The position numbers were made by a program, and so were the translations under genes. From a virus: DNA of 24,915 nt. A model generated the notes under the pieces. That model ran no database searches and had not been told where the DNA came from. It saw nothing but the letters and a program-made list of their open reading frames with translations. Numbering within the stretch: the first letter of the stretch is position 1; each line of letters opens with the position of its first letter. The stretch spans positions 1 through 24,915 of the IMG/VR virus record IMGVR_UViG_3300025570_000105; one strand, 5' to 3'. Positions 12,590 to 20,647 of this stretch are shown here, one piece after another.

Positions 12590-14266
12590 TTACTCATCCG
12601 TAATCCTAGAAGCTACCGTTGAACCACCCGCAGCACCCAAAGTACCCGCTGATTCAAACGTTTTAATTGGCGTTACCTTACCATCTCTAACTCTAACAAA
12701 TAAATCTCTTGGAGCATCGAATACCGTTGTGAAGGATTCAGAGGTCGCAGCAACATCTTTATCAATATATGATACATATGCATTAGCACCGTTAGTTACG
12801 TCATCAGGAAGTGTCCCAGTCAATGTAAATGTTGAACCTGCATATGAAGTATATGGTATTCTATTATAAACACCTAAATCACCTAATACTCTGATAGTAC
12901 CAATAGCTGGAGTATCAATAGGGATTGAAGCTTGCATAACAATTGTACCAGCTCCAGAAGAAGCAGCAGTTGAAGCCATTTGGTCTATTTGAAGTACACC
13001 ACCACTTCTTGGTCCTACCAAGATTCTATCTTCAGCTATTTCAAGACTTGAAACAGTAAATGTAACGTTGTTAGGTGGAATTTGTGTACTACCTGATAAA
13101 TCTTGAATTGTATCAGTCGCTACTAAATCTCCATCATCAACACCCACACCAAATGCACCAATAAGTGAACCTGTATATGAACCTAAGAAAGTCTTAGGAA
13201 CCGTTTTAGCTGCGGTTGTACTTGAAATTGCCGTTGCTGTTGATGTTACACCTGAAATTGATTCAGTAGATGGAAGTATACCAGTTAAAAGTTGTACCCA
13301 CATAATTGTACCACTAGTCGTACTATCAATTGCTAATAAGTTTGCAGTACCTGTAGCCCATCCAACCACTTCTGGTTCTTGCCATATTCCTGTTACTGTG
13401 TTTATAAGGATTTCGTGAGTTACACCTAAGAATAATTCACCTGGTTGTCCATAAAGAGTTTCAGTAGTTCCATTACCAGAAGAGTATTTAATATATTCCC
13501 AAAGTCCTTTAAGCCCATCACCTGAAGTGTCAGCACCATAAGTCCATAATGAGTAATAAGGTTGGTCACCCGCACCGTTATTTAAATCAATAAGGTTGTA
13601 ACCTTCGTTTAAGTTTGTTGTGTGTGTATAACCTGTTACACCTGAATAAGCAGTTGTATTTTGTGCATCTGGTGTTGTACCTAGGGCAGCCACCGACTCA
13701 CCTTGTCCAAGTGTCACGTTGAAGAAATCATAAGTATCTCCCCAATGTCTCGCTTGCACTCTAATTCTTTTACCATCAATATCACTACCACCAGTTCTTG
13801 ATTTAATTAAACAACGGAATAAGATACCCGATGGGGCATCACCATTAAAACCACCAGTTGATTGGTCACCCCAGAAAGGAGCTGTATCAGTAGTGGTAAA
13901 TTGGTATAAATCGTTATTTTGGATTACCATTATTTGTGTATTGATGTTATTTACAGCACCTAACACTCTTAATCCTGAATATAATTCAGCACCAGAAGCT
14001 TGAGAAATAGAACCATCAAATAAATGTTCGCCCATCGTATCATCGATGTTATAATTTCCAAGAAGTGTGATAATATTATCCGTACTTCTATCAGAAGGTG
14101 TATCACTTGTGATATCCACAAAATCATCGTTTATTGAAGAAGCATCATCCGCTAATGCGCCTAAAAATCTGTGTAACTCAAGTACTGTGTAATTTGTAGT
14201 CGCACCACCCGTCCATCTAATGTCACCATTTGATGCAATCGATACGTCCGTGTCTAATATTGCCAT
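12590..14266 (-). CDS. Virion structural protein, probable fibre or baseplate surface protein
   Basis: The 558-aa product begins MAILDTDVSIASNGDIRWTG, followed by NYTVLELHRFLGALADDA and ITSDTPSDRSTDNIITL. This N-terminal pattern recurs in structural proteins of many marine and environmental phages. The rest is beta-rich, with short Trp/Tyr/Gly segments and a C-terminal region FDAPRDLFVRVRDG ending in SRITDE. No enzyme motif was found. An extended TTACATATTTAT box with a 39-nt A-rich leader precedes it, the arrangement also seen at sheath and tube, suggesting a high copy number in the particle. The next unit is separated by a strong hairpin. The exact place in the virion cannot be told from sequence alone. 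Confidence 0.8.
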   Translation of the reverse strand: MAILDTDVSIASNGDIRWTGGATTNYTVLELHRFLGALADDASSINDDFVDITSDTPSDRSTDNIITLLGNYNIDDTMGEHLFDGSISQASGAELYSGLRVLGAVNNINTQIMVIQNNDLYQFTTTDTAPFWGDQSTGGFNGDAPSGILFRCLIKSRTGGSDIDGKRIRVQARHWGDTYDFFNVTLGQGESVAALGTTPDAQNTTAYSGVTGYTHTTNLNEGYNLIDLNNGAGDQPYYSLWTYGADTSGDGLKGLWEYIKYSSGNGTTETLYGQPGELFLGVTHEILINTVTGIWQEPEVVGWATGTANLLAIDSTTSGTIMWVQLLTGILPSTESISGVTSTATAISSTTAAKTVPKTFLGSYTGSLIGAFGVGVDDGDLVATDTIQDLSGSTQIPPNNVTFTVSSLEIAEDRILVGPRSGGVLQIDQMASTAASSGAGTIVMQASIPIDTPAIGTIRVLGDLGVYNRIPYTSYAGSTFTLTGTLPDDVTNGANAYVSYIDKDVAATSESFTTVFDAPRDLFVRVRDGKVTPIKTFESAGTLGAAGGSTVASRITDE

Positions 14267-14305
14267 GTTTTAATTGTTTTTAATTTTTACTTTTTTATGT
14301 TTATT

Positions 14306-14317
14306 ATAAATATGTAA
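14306..14317 (-). promoter_or_regulatory. Extended TTACATATTTAT box before the 558-aa structural gene
   Basis: Same 12-base form as at sheath and tube, 39 nt before ATG. Together with the bases upstream it makes a small palindrome (ATAAATAT, TAC, ATATTTAT). Confidence 0.6.
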
Positions 14318-14323
14318 TATTTA

Positions 14324-15694
14324 TTAAAAATACAAATAACTTAACCTATTTGACCATAATTTATCTAACGTCTCTTCTCCATTTGACCAAAATGCTGTAT
14401 ATGTGGACCCAGAAATAGTGTCCATTTTTCTTATCTTACAAGCATTAATTTCACCATAACCAATGTAAGTTGTAGTGCCAGAGGTTTCACATGAAAATGT
14501 TATTGGTCCACCAATAAAATACCTATCATCTAAATTTACTTGAACGGTACCACCTGATAATCTATTAAATTCTAATACACCATCAGATGTATTAAAGGTA
14601 GCCCCAGTTAAATAATCATCAGTATTAGCACTTGTATCACCTGATAACGCATATCTATTATCTAAATTATAAACAACAGTACCACCTGATAACATAGTCA
14701 AAGTTACATCACCAGTAGTTATATTAAAATCACCACTAGTTACATAATCATCGGTATTTGTACTTGTATCACCTGATAAAGTATATCTATTATCTAAATC
14801 AACTTGAACTGTCGAACCTGAAATTCTAGTCAATTCAAGAATACCGTTTAAGGCATTAAATGATGCTGAAGTTACATAATCATCGGTATTTGTACTTGTA
14901 TCACCTGATAAAGCATATCTATTATCTAAATCAACTTGAACTGTTGAACCTGATAATAAATTTAAACTCAATACCCCATCATTTGGGTTAAATGTGGCTC
15001 CAGTTAAATAATCGTTATTATTAGTGTCTGTAAATCCTGTTATAAAACCTGTGTCATTATTTAATGATGATAAGTCATGTGTATGTCCTGTTAGGCTATA
15101 TCTATCATCTAAATCTACGTTAAATGTACCGCCAGATAATCTAGTGAATTCTAATAACCCATTTGAAGTGTTAAAAGAAACCCCTGTAACATAATCATCG
15201 GTGTTTGTACTTGTATCACCTGATAAAGCATATCTACCATCTAAATCTTCGGTTATTGTATCACCTGATAACGTTGTTAATGCCAACACTCCTGTTGCAG
15301 TATTAAATGTCATTCCCGTAACTACGTCACTAGAATCATTTGAATTATCGGTGAAATTAGTGGTTAATATATTACCGTCTCTTTGTTGAAGAGTAATTGT
15401 TTTTGTGTTAGTACCACTTACAGTTATACCAGTAATTGAGTCGTCATAAGCTATATCCCAATTAATTGAATTATCTGTGAATCCAGTTATTTCAGATATA
15501 TTATGTGTGTGACCTGTTAAAGTGTATCTACCATCTAAAGGTACGTTAATTGTATTTCCAGAAACAGTTTCTAAAATTAAGTCACCAGACCCAGTATTAA
15601 ATGTAGCACCTGTTATGAACTCAACTGTTGTCCCAGTTGTACCACCACTAATTAATACAGTCTCAAATACAAATGTCTTATTAATATTACTCAT
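14324..15694 (-). CDS. Repeat-containing tail fibre protein
   Basis: The 456-aa product is built mainly from repeats ending in LDxRY (Arg-Tyr at 56, 154, 198, 259, 303, 347 and 391). The regular unit is 44 residues: YxLSGDTSTNTDDYVT, then an xFNxxxGxLxL strand, then LSGxTxxVDLD. Two units carry GHTHN/D, a motif of long tail fibres. The last 65 residues are non-repetitive, with Cys and Trp (SCETSGTTTYIGYGEINACK), and probably form the tip or a trimerisation end. ATG shares one base with the TAA of the 343-aa gene. The N-terminal 20 residues may attach it to the particle. The repeat number may vary between relatives. Confidence 0.85.
   Translation of the reverse strand: MSNINKTFVFETVLISGGTTGTTVEFITGATFNTGSGDLILETVSGNTINVPLDGRYTLTGHTHNISEITGFTDNSINWDIAYDDSITGITVSGTNTKTITLQQRDGNILTTNFTDNSNDSSDVVTGMTFNTATGVLALTTLSGDTITEDLDGRYALSGDTSTNTDDYVTGVSFNTSNGLLEFTRLSGGTFNVDLDDRYSLTGHTHDLSSLNNDTGFITGFTDTNNNDYLTGATFNPNDGVLSLNLLSGSTVQVDLDNRYALSGDTSTNTDDYVTSASFNALNGILELTRISGSTVQVDLDNRYTLSGDTSTNTDDYVTSGDFNITTGDVTLTMLSGGTVVYNLDNRYALSGDTSANTDDYLTGATFNTSDGVLEFNRLSGGTVQVNLDDRYFIGGPITFSCETSGTTTYIGYGEINACKIRKMDTISGSTYTAFWSNGEETLDKLWSNRLSYLYF
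14519..15616 (-). repeat. 132-bp tandem repeats inside the fibre gene
   Basis: Seven related copies encode the LDxRY units. Four intervals between Arg-Tyr positions are exactly 44 codons, while the first (98 codons) and the third (61 codons) contain insertions. At DNA level the TDDYVT/LSGDTS portion is nearly identical among copies, so recombination or slippage here could change fibre length. Confidence 0.85.
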
Positions 15695-16725
15695 TATTTA
15701 ACTAATCCTTTAATTTCAAATTTAGCTTCTTTTGTATCATCTCTATCAACAGTTAACACCATTTCTTCATTAGCTGAGATGTTAAATGGAAATGTTTGTT
15801 GGATACCATTAATTGCTATATTTACATTTGTGACATTTATCACATAATTTATTGATGTTATAAGTGCGTCATATGCACAATTAATAATAAACTCATCAGT
15901 AAAATGATTCGCTTTTATAATCACATTTAAAGATATCTCATCAATATCTTTAAATGACCTAATAACCACTTTAGGTTTAATTACTTTATCTATTATTTCA
16001 GTAAATATGATAGCTCTATTAATTGTTGGAACGAATTCATAATCATCTTCATCTAAAATATATCCCAATACTTTCATTTCGAAATTTTGAACGTAAAACC
16101 TTCTTCTATCAAAATCGTTTATTTGACTTTCATCACCAATTTTTTCTAAATGAATAGGCATTGGATGTCCATTCACATTGATATAGTATTGCCTTGATTG
16201 AAATGTTAATTGAGACTTTCGATTAAACATATTCAAATCTTTCATTCTATTACAAAAGAATCTAACTTCATATGTAACGTCAACTGACGTAGGTTGTGGA
16301 ATTTTATATAAATCACCACCCTTACGACCCCCGTTAAAAGTAGGTACTTTCATATATGTATATAACTTATTACCTGGTATATTCCATATACCAGCTTGGT
16401 TAGTACCAACTTGGATGTCAGGTTTTCTGACTATAGTAATGAAGGGTATTTTAACATTTTTAAATTTATCTGAAGTATCCCATAATTTAGAAAATTCAGC
16501 CCACCTTTGAATTGTTAGAAAAATGACTGGGACTTTCACTCCATTAACCTCTATTTCTAAAATATCATCAACAAATTCAATAAAAGTCTTGTCAATATCC
16601 TCATAATAGATACTTTTTGGTAAATAACTTCCTTTATAATCTATATCATCAAGATAATCTTGTCTCTTTTCAGGTCCAACATTCTGATTTATAAATTTTA
16701 CATTTTTTTTATATCCTTGTGACAT
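15694..16725 (-). CDS. Virion structural protein, tandem paralogue with extra C-terminal domain
   Basis: The 343-aa product is about 235 residues of a domain shared closely with the adjacent 247-aa protein, plus about 105 extra C-terminal residues that look like a beta-sandwich. Shared stretches include VKFINQNVGPEKRQDYLDD, TIVRKPDIQVGTNQAGIWN, SVDVTYEVRFFCNRMKDLN and DFDRRRFYVQNFEMKVLGY. I see no catalytic motif. Position between a possible neck protein and the fibres, upstream of sheath and tube, would suit a tail completion or sheath-stabilising (T4 gp15-like) or connector protein, but I cannot confirm this from the sequence. It starts 6 nt after the 247-aa gene and overlaps the fibre start by one base. 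Confidence 0.75.
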   Translation of the reverse strand: MSQGYKKNVKFINQNVGPEKRQDYLDDIDYKGSYLPKSIYYEDIDKTFIEFVDDILEIEVNGVKVPVIFLTIQRWAEFSKLWDTSDKFKNVKIPFITIVRKPDIQVGTNQAGIWNIPGNKLYTYMKVPTFNGGRKGGDLYKIPQPTSVDVTYEVRFFCNRMKDLNMFNRKSQLTFQSRQYYINVNGHPMPIHLEKIGDESQINDFDRRRFYVQNFEMKVLGYILDEDDYEFVPTINRAIIFTEIIDKVIKPKVVIRSFKDIDEISLNVIIKANHFTDEFIINCAYDALITSINYVINVTNVNIAINGIQQTFPFNISANEEMVLTVDRDDTKEAKFEIKGLVK

Positions 16726-16731
16726 ACAATA

Positions 16732-17475
16732 TTATTCTTCTTTAAACTTAACATTACCTCTATTAATTGTTGGAATGTGTTCATAATCATTTTCATCTAA
16801 AATATATCCCAACACTTTCATTTCGAAATTTTGAACATAAAACCTTCTTCTATCAAAATCGTTTATTTGACTTTCATCACCAATACTTTCTAAATGAATA
16901 GGCATTGGATGTCCATTCACATTAATATAAAATTGTCTGGAATTGAAAGTAGTTTGAACCACTTTATGTAATTTATTTAAATCTTTCATTCTATTACAAA
17001 AGAATCTAACTTCATATGTAACATCAACTGATGTAGGTTGTGGTATTTTATAAGTGTCCATACCTTTACGACCATCGATGAACGTAGGTACTTTCATATA
17101 TGTATATAATTGCTTACCAGGTATATTCCATATACCAGCTTGGTTAGTACCAACTTGAATATCAGGTTTTCTAACTATAGTAATGAAGGGCATTTTAGTA
17201 TTTTTAAATTTATCTGAAAAAGTCCATGTTTTAGAAAATTCAGCCCACCTTTGAATTGTTAGAAAAAGAACTGGGACTGATTCACCATCGATAGATATTA
17301 TCATCTCTTTATCAACAAATTCAATAAAAGTTCTATCAATATCCTCATAACCAACACTTTTTGGTAAATAACTCCCTTTATAATCTATATCATCAAGATA
17401 ATCTTGTCTCTTTTCAGGTCCAACATTCTGATTTATAAATTTTACTTTCTTAATAAAACCTTTAGGTAATCCCAT
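16732..17475 (-). CDS. Virion structural protein, shorter tandem paralogue (possible gp15-like)
   Basis: The 247-aa product matches the first 235 residues of the neighbouring 343-aa protein almost throughout, including identical blocks QNVGPEKRQDYLDDIDYKG and IGDESQINDFDRRRFYVQN. They differ mainly at about 55-65 (EMIISIDGESVPV versus ILEIEVNGVKVPV) and about 165-180. It is beta-rich and ends shortly after the shared domain (NRGNVKFKEE), so it is probably the ancestral form and the longer copy gained a C-terminal domain. It lies 30 nt after the 173-aa gene with no promoter box between, so one transcript is likely. Role as tail completion or neck protein is inferred from gene order only. Confidence 0.75.
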   Translation of the reverse strand: MGLPKGFIKKVKFINQNVGPEKRQDYLDDIDYKGSYLPKSVGYEDIDRTFIEFVDKEMIISIDGESVPVLFLTIQRWAEFSKTWTFSDKFKNTKMPFITIVRKPDIQVGTNQAGIWNIPGKQLYTYMKVPTFIDGRKGMDTYKIPQPTSVDVTYEVRFFCNRMKDLNKLHKVVQTTFNSRQFYINVNGHPMPIHLESIGDESQINDFDRRRFYVQNFEMKVLGYILDENDYEHIPTINRGNVKFKEE

Positions 17476-17505
17476 AATATAATTTTAATTTTTATAATTT
17501 AACTC

Positions 17506-18027
17506 TTAAATCCCGTTAAATTCATCTTCGTTAGCAATTGTGCAATTTATTATTCTATAAGCACCCTTGTAACCTATTATTGTATGTGCATTATCATAGT
17601 TTTTTTCGCCAGCATCAGTCACGTTATAGTAAACAACATCGGTTTCATTAATATAATAGCCAACATAATCACCAAGCGAAACATCAACTCTAAGTTCATT
17701 TAAATGTTGAGAATAAACAATAAATTTTAAATTACCATCTTCTAAATAACGCATTGAACTTGAATTATAAGTTTTATTTTCAGCCTTTTCAATAATTGGC
17801 ATAACATACAACTCAATTGGTGGTAGGAAGTTTATTTCACTAGCACTAGCTTCATTATAAATATCATCGGATTGCGTAGTTTCTCTATCAATTCTATATA
17901 ATATAACGGTAAAATTACCATCACCTTCTATGGCTTCACGACCCATTTGTATTTCTAAATCATAATCCCTACTAGAAAAGAATTTATTTATTCTTTTAAT
18001 TGGTATTCTCCTTTTATTTGACTCCAT
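17506..18027 (-). CDS. Possible neck or head-closure protein
   Basis: The 173-aa product starts with a basic segment (MESNKRRIPIKRINKFFSSRDYD) and continues as a beta-rich protein with SLGDYVGYYINETDVVYYNVTDAG, NYDNAHTIIGYKGAYRIINCT and an acidic EDEFNGI end. A GDyv.y.....yyeV....N..HtI.G....yr.i.Ct pattern near the end is of the type I associate with T4 gp14-like neck and head-closure proteins, though I hold this loosely. It is the first minus-strand gene from the divergent region and has an ATATTTAT box at 18047-18054 about 20 nt before ATG. The following paralogues, then fibres, sheath and tube, fit a neck-to-tail gene order. Confidence 0.65.
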   Translation of the reverse strand: MESNKRRIPIKRINKFFSSRDYDLEIQMGREAIEGDGNFTVILYRIDRETTQSDDIYNEASASEINFLPPIELYVMPIIEKAENKTYNSSSMRYLEDGNLKFIVYSQHLNELRVDVSLGDYVGYYINETDVVYYNVTDAGEKNYDNAHTIIGYKGAYRIINCTIANEDEFNGI

Positions 18028-18046
18028 ATTAATTAACTATATAATG

Positions 18047-18054
18047 ATAAATAT
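18047..18054 (-). promoter_or_regulatory. ATATTTAT box before the 173-aa gene
   Basis: The core lies about 19 nt before ATG in the divergent region and would start the first leftward structural transcript. Confidence 0.42.
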
Positions 18055-18109
18055 TTAATAATCACTAAATAGTTCTAAGCTATTCACTTTTTCATGAAAA
18101 TAAAGTATA

Positions 18110-18132
18110 TTAACAATATAATATATTGTTAA
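18110..18132. promoter_or_regulatory. Perfect 23-bp palindrome, candidate operator
   Basis: TTAACAATATA is followed by one A and then its exact reverse complement TATATTGTTAA (11-bp arms). It lies 21 bp before the TTG start of the SNF2 gene. No T-run follows on either strand, so it is not a standard terminator. A dimeric repressor site is the simplest reading. Confidence 0.55.
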
Positions 18133-18153
18133 AGTTCAAAAAAATATACCATT

Positions 18154-20007
18154 TTGATAAATTTAGAAGACATTAAAAGTAGAGGTGCAATAACCCTACT
18201 ACAAACATATAATGGAATTAATCCATACCTAAAAGCGTTGAAGAAAAAACTCATTAATAATGATAAAGTTGCGTTAACTGAGGGTCAGGTTGAATACATT
18301 AATAAGTTCTATGATGTAGAACCCCAAGTTATAAATCGTGTAGTCTCTATAAACCCCTTGTTAGGTGAATCACTTAAAGACAAACACAAACTTTCTTTTT
18401 TACCTGAAAAAATGCTTATACAGGCTATGCTTGCCGACCAAGAAAAGACATACCATGTATATGGAAAACTAAAAAAAAATCAAAAGAATGCGGAGATGTA
18501 TTGGTTACCAAAAACATTAGTTTTAGATGACCCATATTTTACTGAATGTGAAGTTGAAGTTAATTGGGAGAAATATGAGGAAATGGATGTAATGGGTAGA
18601 CACCCTTACGAACACCAAAAAGAAGGTATTAAATTTTTAGTATGTAGGAAAGGTGCTATATTAGCTGATGACATGGGATTAGGTAAAACATATCAGTCAA
18701 TTGTGGCCGCTTTAGAAGTTGATGCTAAAAAAGTTTTAGTTATTTGTCCAGCTAGTGTTAAAATATCTTGGCAAAGAGAAATTGAAAGTTTTGACCAAAA
18801 AGCAATCATAGTAAGTGGTAGTAAATGGCCAGAAGTTGGTAGGTTTACTGTTATTAACTTTGACATACTCAAAAATTTTCATACAATTGGTGAACCAACG
18901 AAGGATAAAAACGGTAACTTTAACCCACATAATAGGAATATAGTTAATGAGAAATATGATTTGGTGATAATTGATGAGGCACATAAAATTAAAGACCATA
19001 AAACCCAAAGAGGTCAAATAGCTAACGAAATTGCGTTGACTTATGGAATTGAAAGAGTTTGGGAGCTTACAGGTACGCCAATCGCTAACAGACCAATGGA
19101 TTTCTTTAATATATTAAAAATGATTAAATCACCTTTGGCTGACAATTGGAAATTCTTTGCTCAAAGGTATTGTGATGCTAAACGATTTCATAAAACACTT
19201 AAGAATGGTCAAAGAAGACAAATTTGGATTACCAATGGTGCGTCTAATCTTGATGAATTGGCAATTAGAACCAAAAACTCACTTCTTAGAAGATTGAAAA
19301 CTGAGGTGTTAGATATGCCAGATAAGACAGTCTCAACTATTTACCATAAATTAAGTAAACGTGGTGAAAGAGAATATGAAAGTATTTGGGATGAATACAT
19401 GGAGAAACGAGCCGAAGAAGGTAAACGCAAAATTAGTGATTTATCTAAAGATATTGTTGAATTGGGACTTCTTAGGAAATTTATAGCAATGGAAACAATC
19501 CCAAATACAATCGAATTAGCTAAAGATGCTATAGAACAAGGTCAAAAAGTGGTTATTTTCACCACATTTACAGACGAATTGAATGAAATAGCCGATAATT
19601 TCACTAATAGTGAGTGTGTTATACATAATGGCAAAATGACAGCAAACGCCAAACAAAAATCAGTTGATAGTTTTCAAAATAATAAAAAATGTAAAGTTTT
19701 TATTGGTAATATAACATCTGCTGGTGTTGGTATTACATTAACTGAAGGTACTGTAGTTATCTTTAATTCATTTAGTTGGGTACCAGGTGATAATGAGCAA
19801 GCTGAGGATAGATGTTATCGAATAGGGCAGAAATCTAATGTTTCGGTATATTACCAACTATTTACTGGTACAATTTCATTAGTAATGTGGTATACACTAA
19901 TGAGAAAACAAGAAATAATTAATAAAATCATCAATAAAAAAGATGAACATGGGGATAGATTGAAAATGTTATTGGATGATTTAGAAGAAAATGGATTAGA
20001 ATTATGA
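18154..20007 (+). CDS. SNF2-family DNA helicase/translocase
   Basis: The 617-aa product has the full helicase set in order: ADDMGLGKT (Walker A, about 171-179), DEAH (274-277), LTGTP (305-309), a SAGVGITLTEG motif V (about 522-532) and QAEDRCYRIGQK (motif VI, 549-560), typical of SNF2/SMARCAL1-type translocases. These hydrolyse ATP and remodel DNA; in phages they may help replication fork repair or strand annealing. The N-terminal 140 residues are not recognised. The best start is TTG at 18154, since no ATG lies in frame before residue 87; an ATT just upstream is also possible. The stop overlaps the glutaredoxin start (ATGA), so both are co-translated. The gene begins the rightward replication block. 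Confidence 0.92.
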   Translation: MINLEDIKSRGAITLLQTYNGINPYLKALKKKLINNDKVALTEGQVEYINKFYDVEPQVINRVVSINPLLGESLKDKHKLSFLPEKMLIQAMLADQEKTYHVYGKLKKNQKNAEMYWLPKTLVLDDPYFTECEVEVNWEKYEEMDVMGRHPYEHQKEGIKFLVCRKGAILADDMGLGKTYQSIVAALEVDAKKVLVICPASVKISWQREIESFDQKAIIVSGSKWPEVGRFTVINFDILKNFHTIGEPTKDKNGNFNPHNRNIVNEKYDLVIIDEAHKIKDHKTQRGQIANEIALTYGIERVWELTGTPIANRPMDFFNILKMIKSPLADNWKFFAQRYCDAKRFHKTLKNGQRRQIWITNGASNLDELAIRTKNSLLRRLKTEVLDMPDKTVSTIYHKLSKRGEREYESIWDEYMEKRAEEGKRKISDLSKDIVELGLLRKFIAMETIPNTIELAKDAIEQGQKVVIFTTFTDELNEIADNFTNSECVIHNGKMTANAKQKSVDSFQNNKKCKVFIGNITSAGVGITLTEGTVVIFNSFSWVPGDNEQAEDRCYRIGQKSNVSVYYQLFTGTISLVMWYTLMRKQEIINKIINKKDEHGDRLKMLLDDLEENGLEL

Positions 20008-20261
20008 TACAAATATATACAAGTGAAAATTGTGGTTATTGCAATGAATTACAAAAAAAATTAACGGAATTAGATATTAAATTCACCAAAATTGATATTG
20101 ATGATAAAATTAATGAAATTAATGTGGAAAGTGTCTTTGAATTCATCGGTGAACCTGTAATTCCTATCATAATTTTAAAACCACATATATTAGCACCCAA
20201 AAGAAGTTTCAATACAATTGATGAAGCTGTAAAATTAATATTATCTTTAATTGAAGATTAA
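20004..20261 (+). CDS. Glutaredoxin
   Basis: The 85-aa product has the CGYC redox centre at residues 10-13 (SENCGYCNELQKKL), a beta strand KFTKIDID, and a GEPVIPIIIL stretch in which Pro provides the cis-proline next to the active site. The length is that of classical glutaredoxins and of the phage T4 NrdC group. Such proteins reduce disulfides, and in phages commonly supply electrons for ribonucleotide reductase; none is visible in this window. It overlaps the SNF2 stop by 4 nt (ATGA). Its end is followed by an ATATTTAT box that may start a separate late transcript. Confidence 0.93.
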   Translation: MIQIYTSENCGYCNELQKKLTELDIKFTKIDIDDKINEINVESVFEFIGEPVIPIIILKPHILAPKRSFNTIDEAVKLILSLIED

Positions 20262-20262
20262 T

Positions 20263-20270
20263 ATATTTAT
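20263..20270 (+). promoter_or_regulatory. ATATTTAT box on the plus strand before the 120-aa virion-like gene
   Basis: The core lies directly after the glutaredoxin stop and 14 nt before ATG. It is the only box found in the sense orientation of the plus-strand block, and the gene behind it looks structural. Confidence 0.42.
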
Positions 20271-20284
20271 AATAAAAGAAACTA

Positions 20285-20647
20285 ATGGATTTTTATATAA
20301 ATAGAACTGCAACTTTACCTATCTTAAAGATGGAATTAATAAATGATGGGAGAAATGATTTTAATAAATTCTATGATATGATTCAAAATTCACAAATCAC
20401 TTTTTGTATGGTTGACACAAATACAGGTGTTAAAAGGATTGGTGATAAAGAGGGTTTGTGCATACTTAAAGGACCTTCAAGTGATTGTAACGGTGAAGAA
20501 TATTTTATTGGTTATCAATTCACATCTAAGGAAACTAAAAAAGCTGGTACATTTGTTGGTGAATTCAAAATAGTTTTTAATGATGGTTCAGGTACTCTTA
20601 TAGTGCCAATTAAAAATGAGTTAAATATCCATGTCCTTGAGAATTAA
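20285..20647 (+). CDS. Probable virion protein, BppU-type N-terminal domain-like
   Basis: The 120-aa product is a compact beta-rich domain: TATLPILKMELINDGRND, ITFCMVDTNTGVKRI, EEYFIGYQFTSKETKKAGTFVGEFKIVF and SGTLIVPIKNELNIHVL. This pattern (ItF.m.D..TG..., iGYqft..dT...GtF.geF.i.F....G.liVPi...l.i) is what I associate with small phage baseplate or fibre-attachment domains of the BppU type. It lies among replication genes on the plus strand, but has an ATATTTAT box at 20263-20270, 14 nt before ATG, like the structural genes on the other strand. This suggests late expression despite its neighbours. The assignment is tentative. Confidence 0.65.
   Translation: MDFYINRTATLPILKMELINDGRNDFNKFYDMIQNSQITFCMVDTNTGVKRIGDKEGLCILKGPSSDCNGEEYFIGYQFTSKETKKAGTFVGEFKIVFNDGSGTLIVPIKNELNIHVLEN

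Larger units (their letters stand above)
18028..18153. promoter_or_regulatory. Divergent control region between structural and replication genes
   Basis: This 126-bp AT-rich stretch separates the leftward structural block from the rightward replication block. It holds a minus-strand ATATTTAT box (18047-18054) for the 173-aa gene and a perfect palindrome (18110-18132) close to the start of the SNF2 gene. No ORF is evident. It is the natural place for a switch between gene classes. Confidence 0.55.

Noticed and set aside
14306-14317. T4-type late promoter TATAAATA on the plus strand
   Set aside because: The plus-strand reading ATAAATATG points away from the minus-strand genes it neighbours. 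The consistent placement before genes holds only for the reverse complement reading, so it was interpreted in that sense.
14519-15616. CRISPR array
   Set aside because: The regular repeats are 132 bp, in frame, and encode a coherent fibre repeat protein, without short spacer structure.
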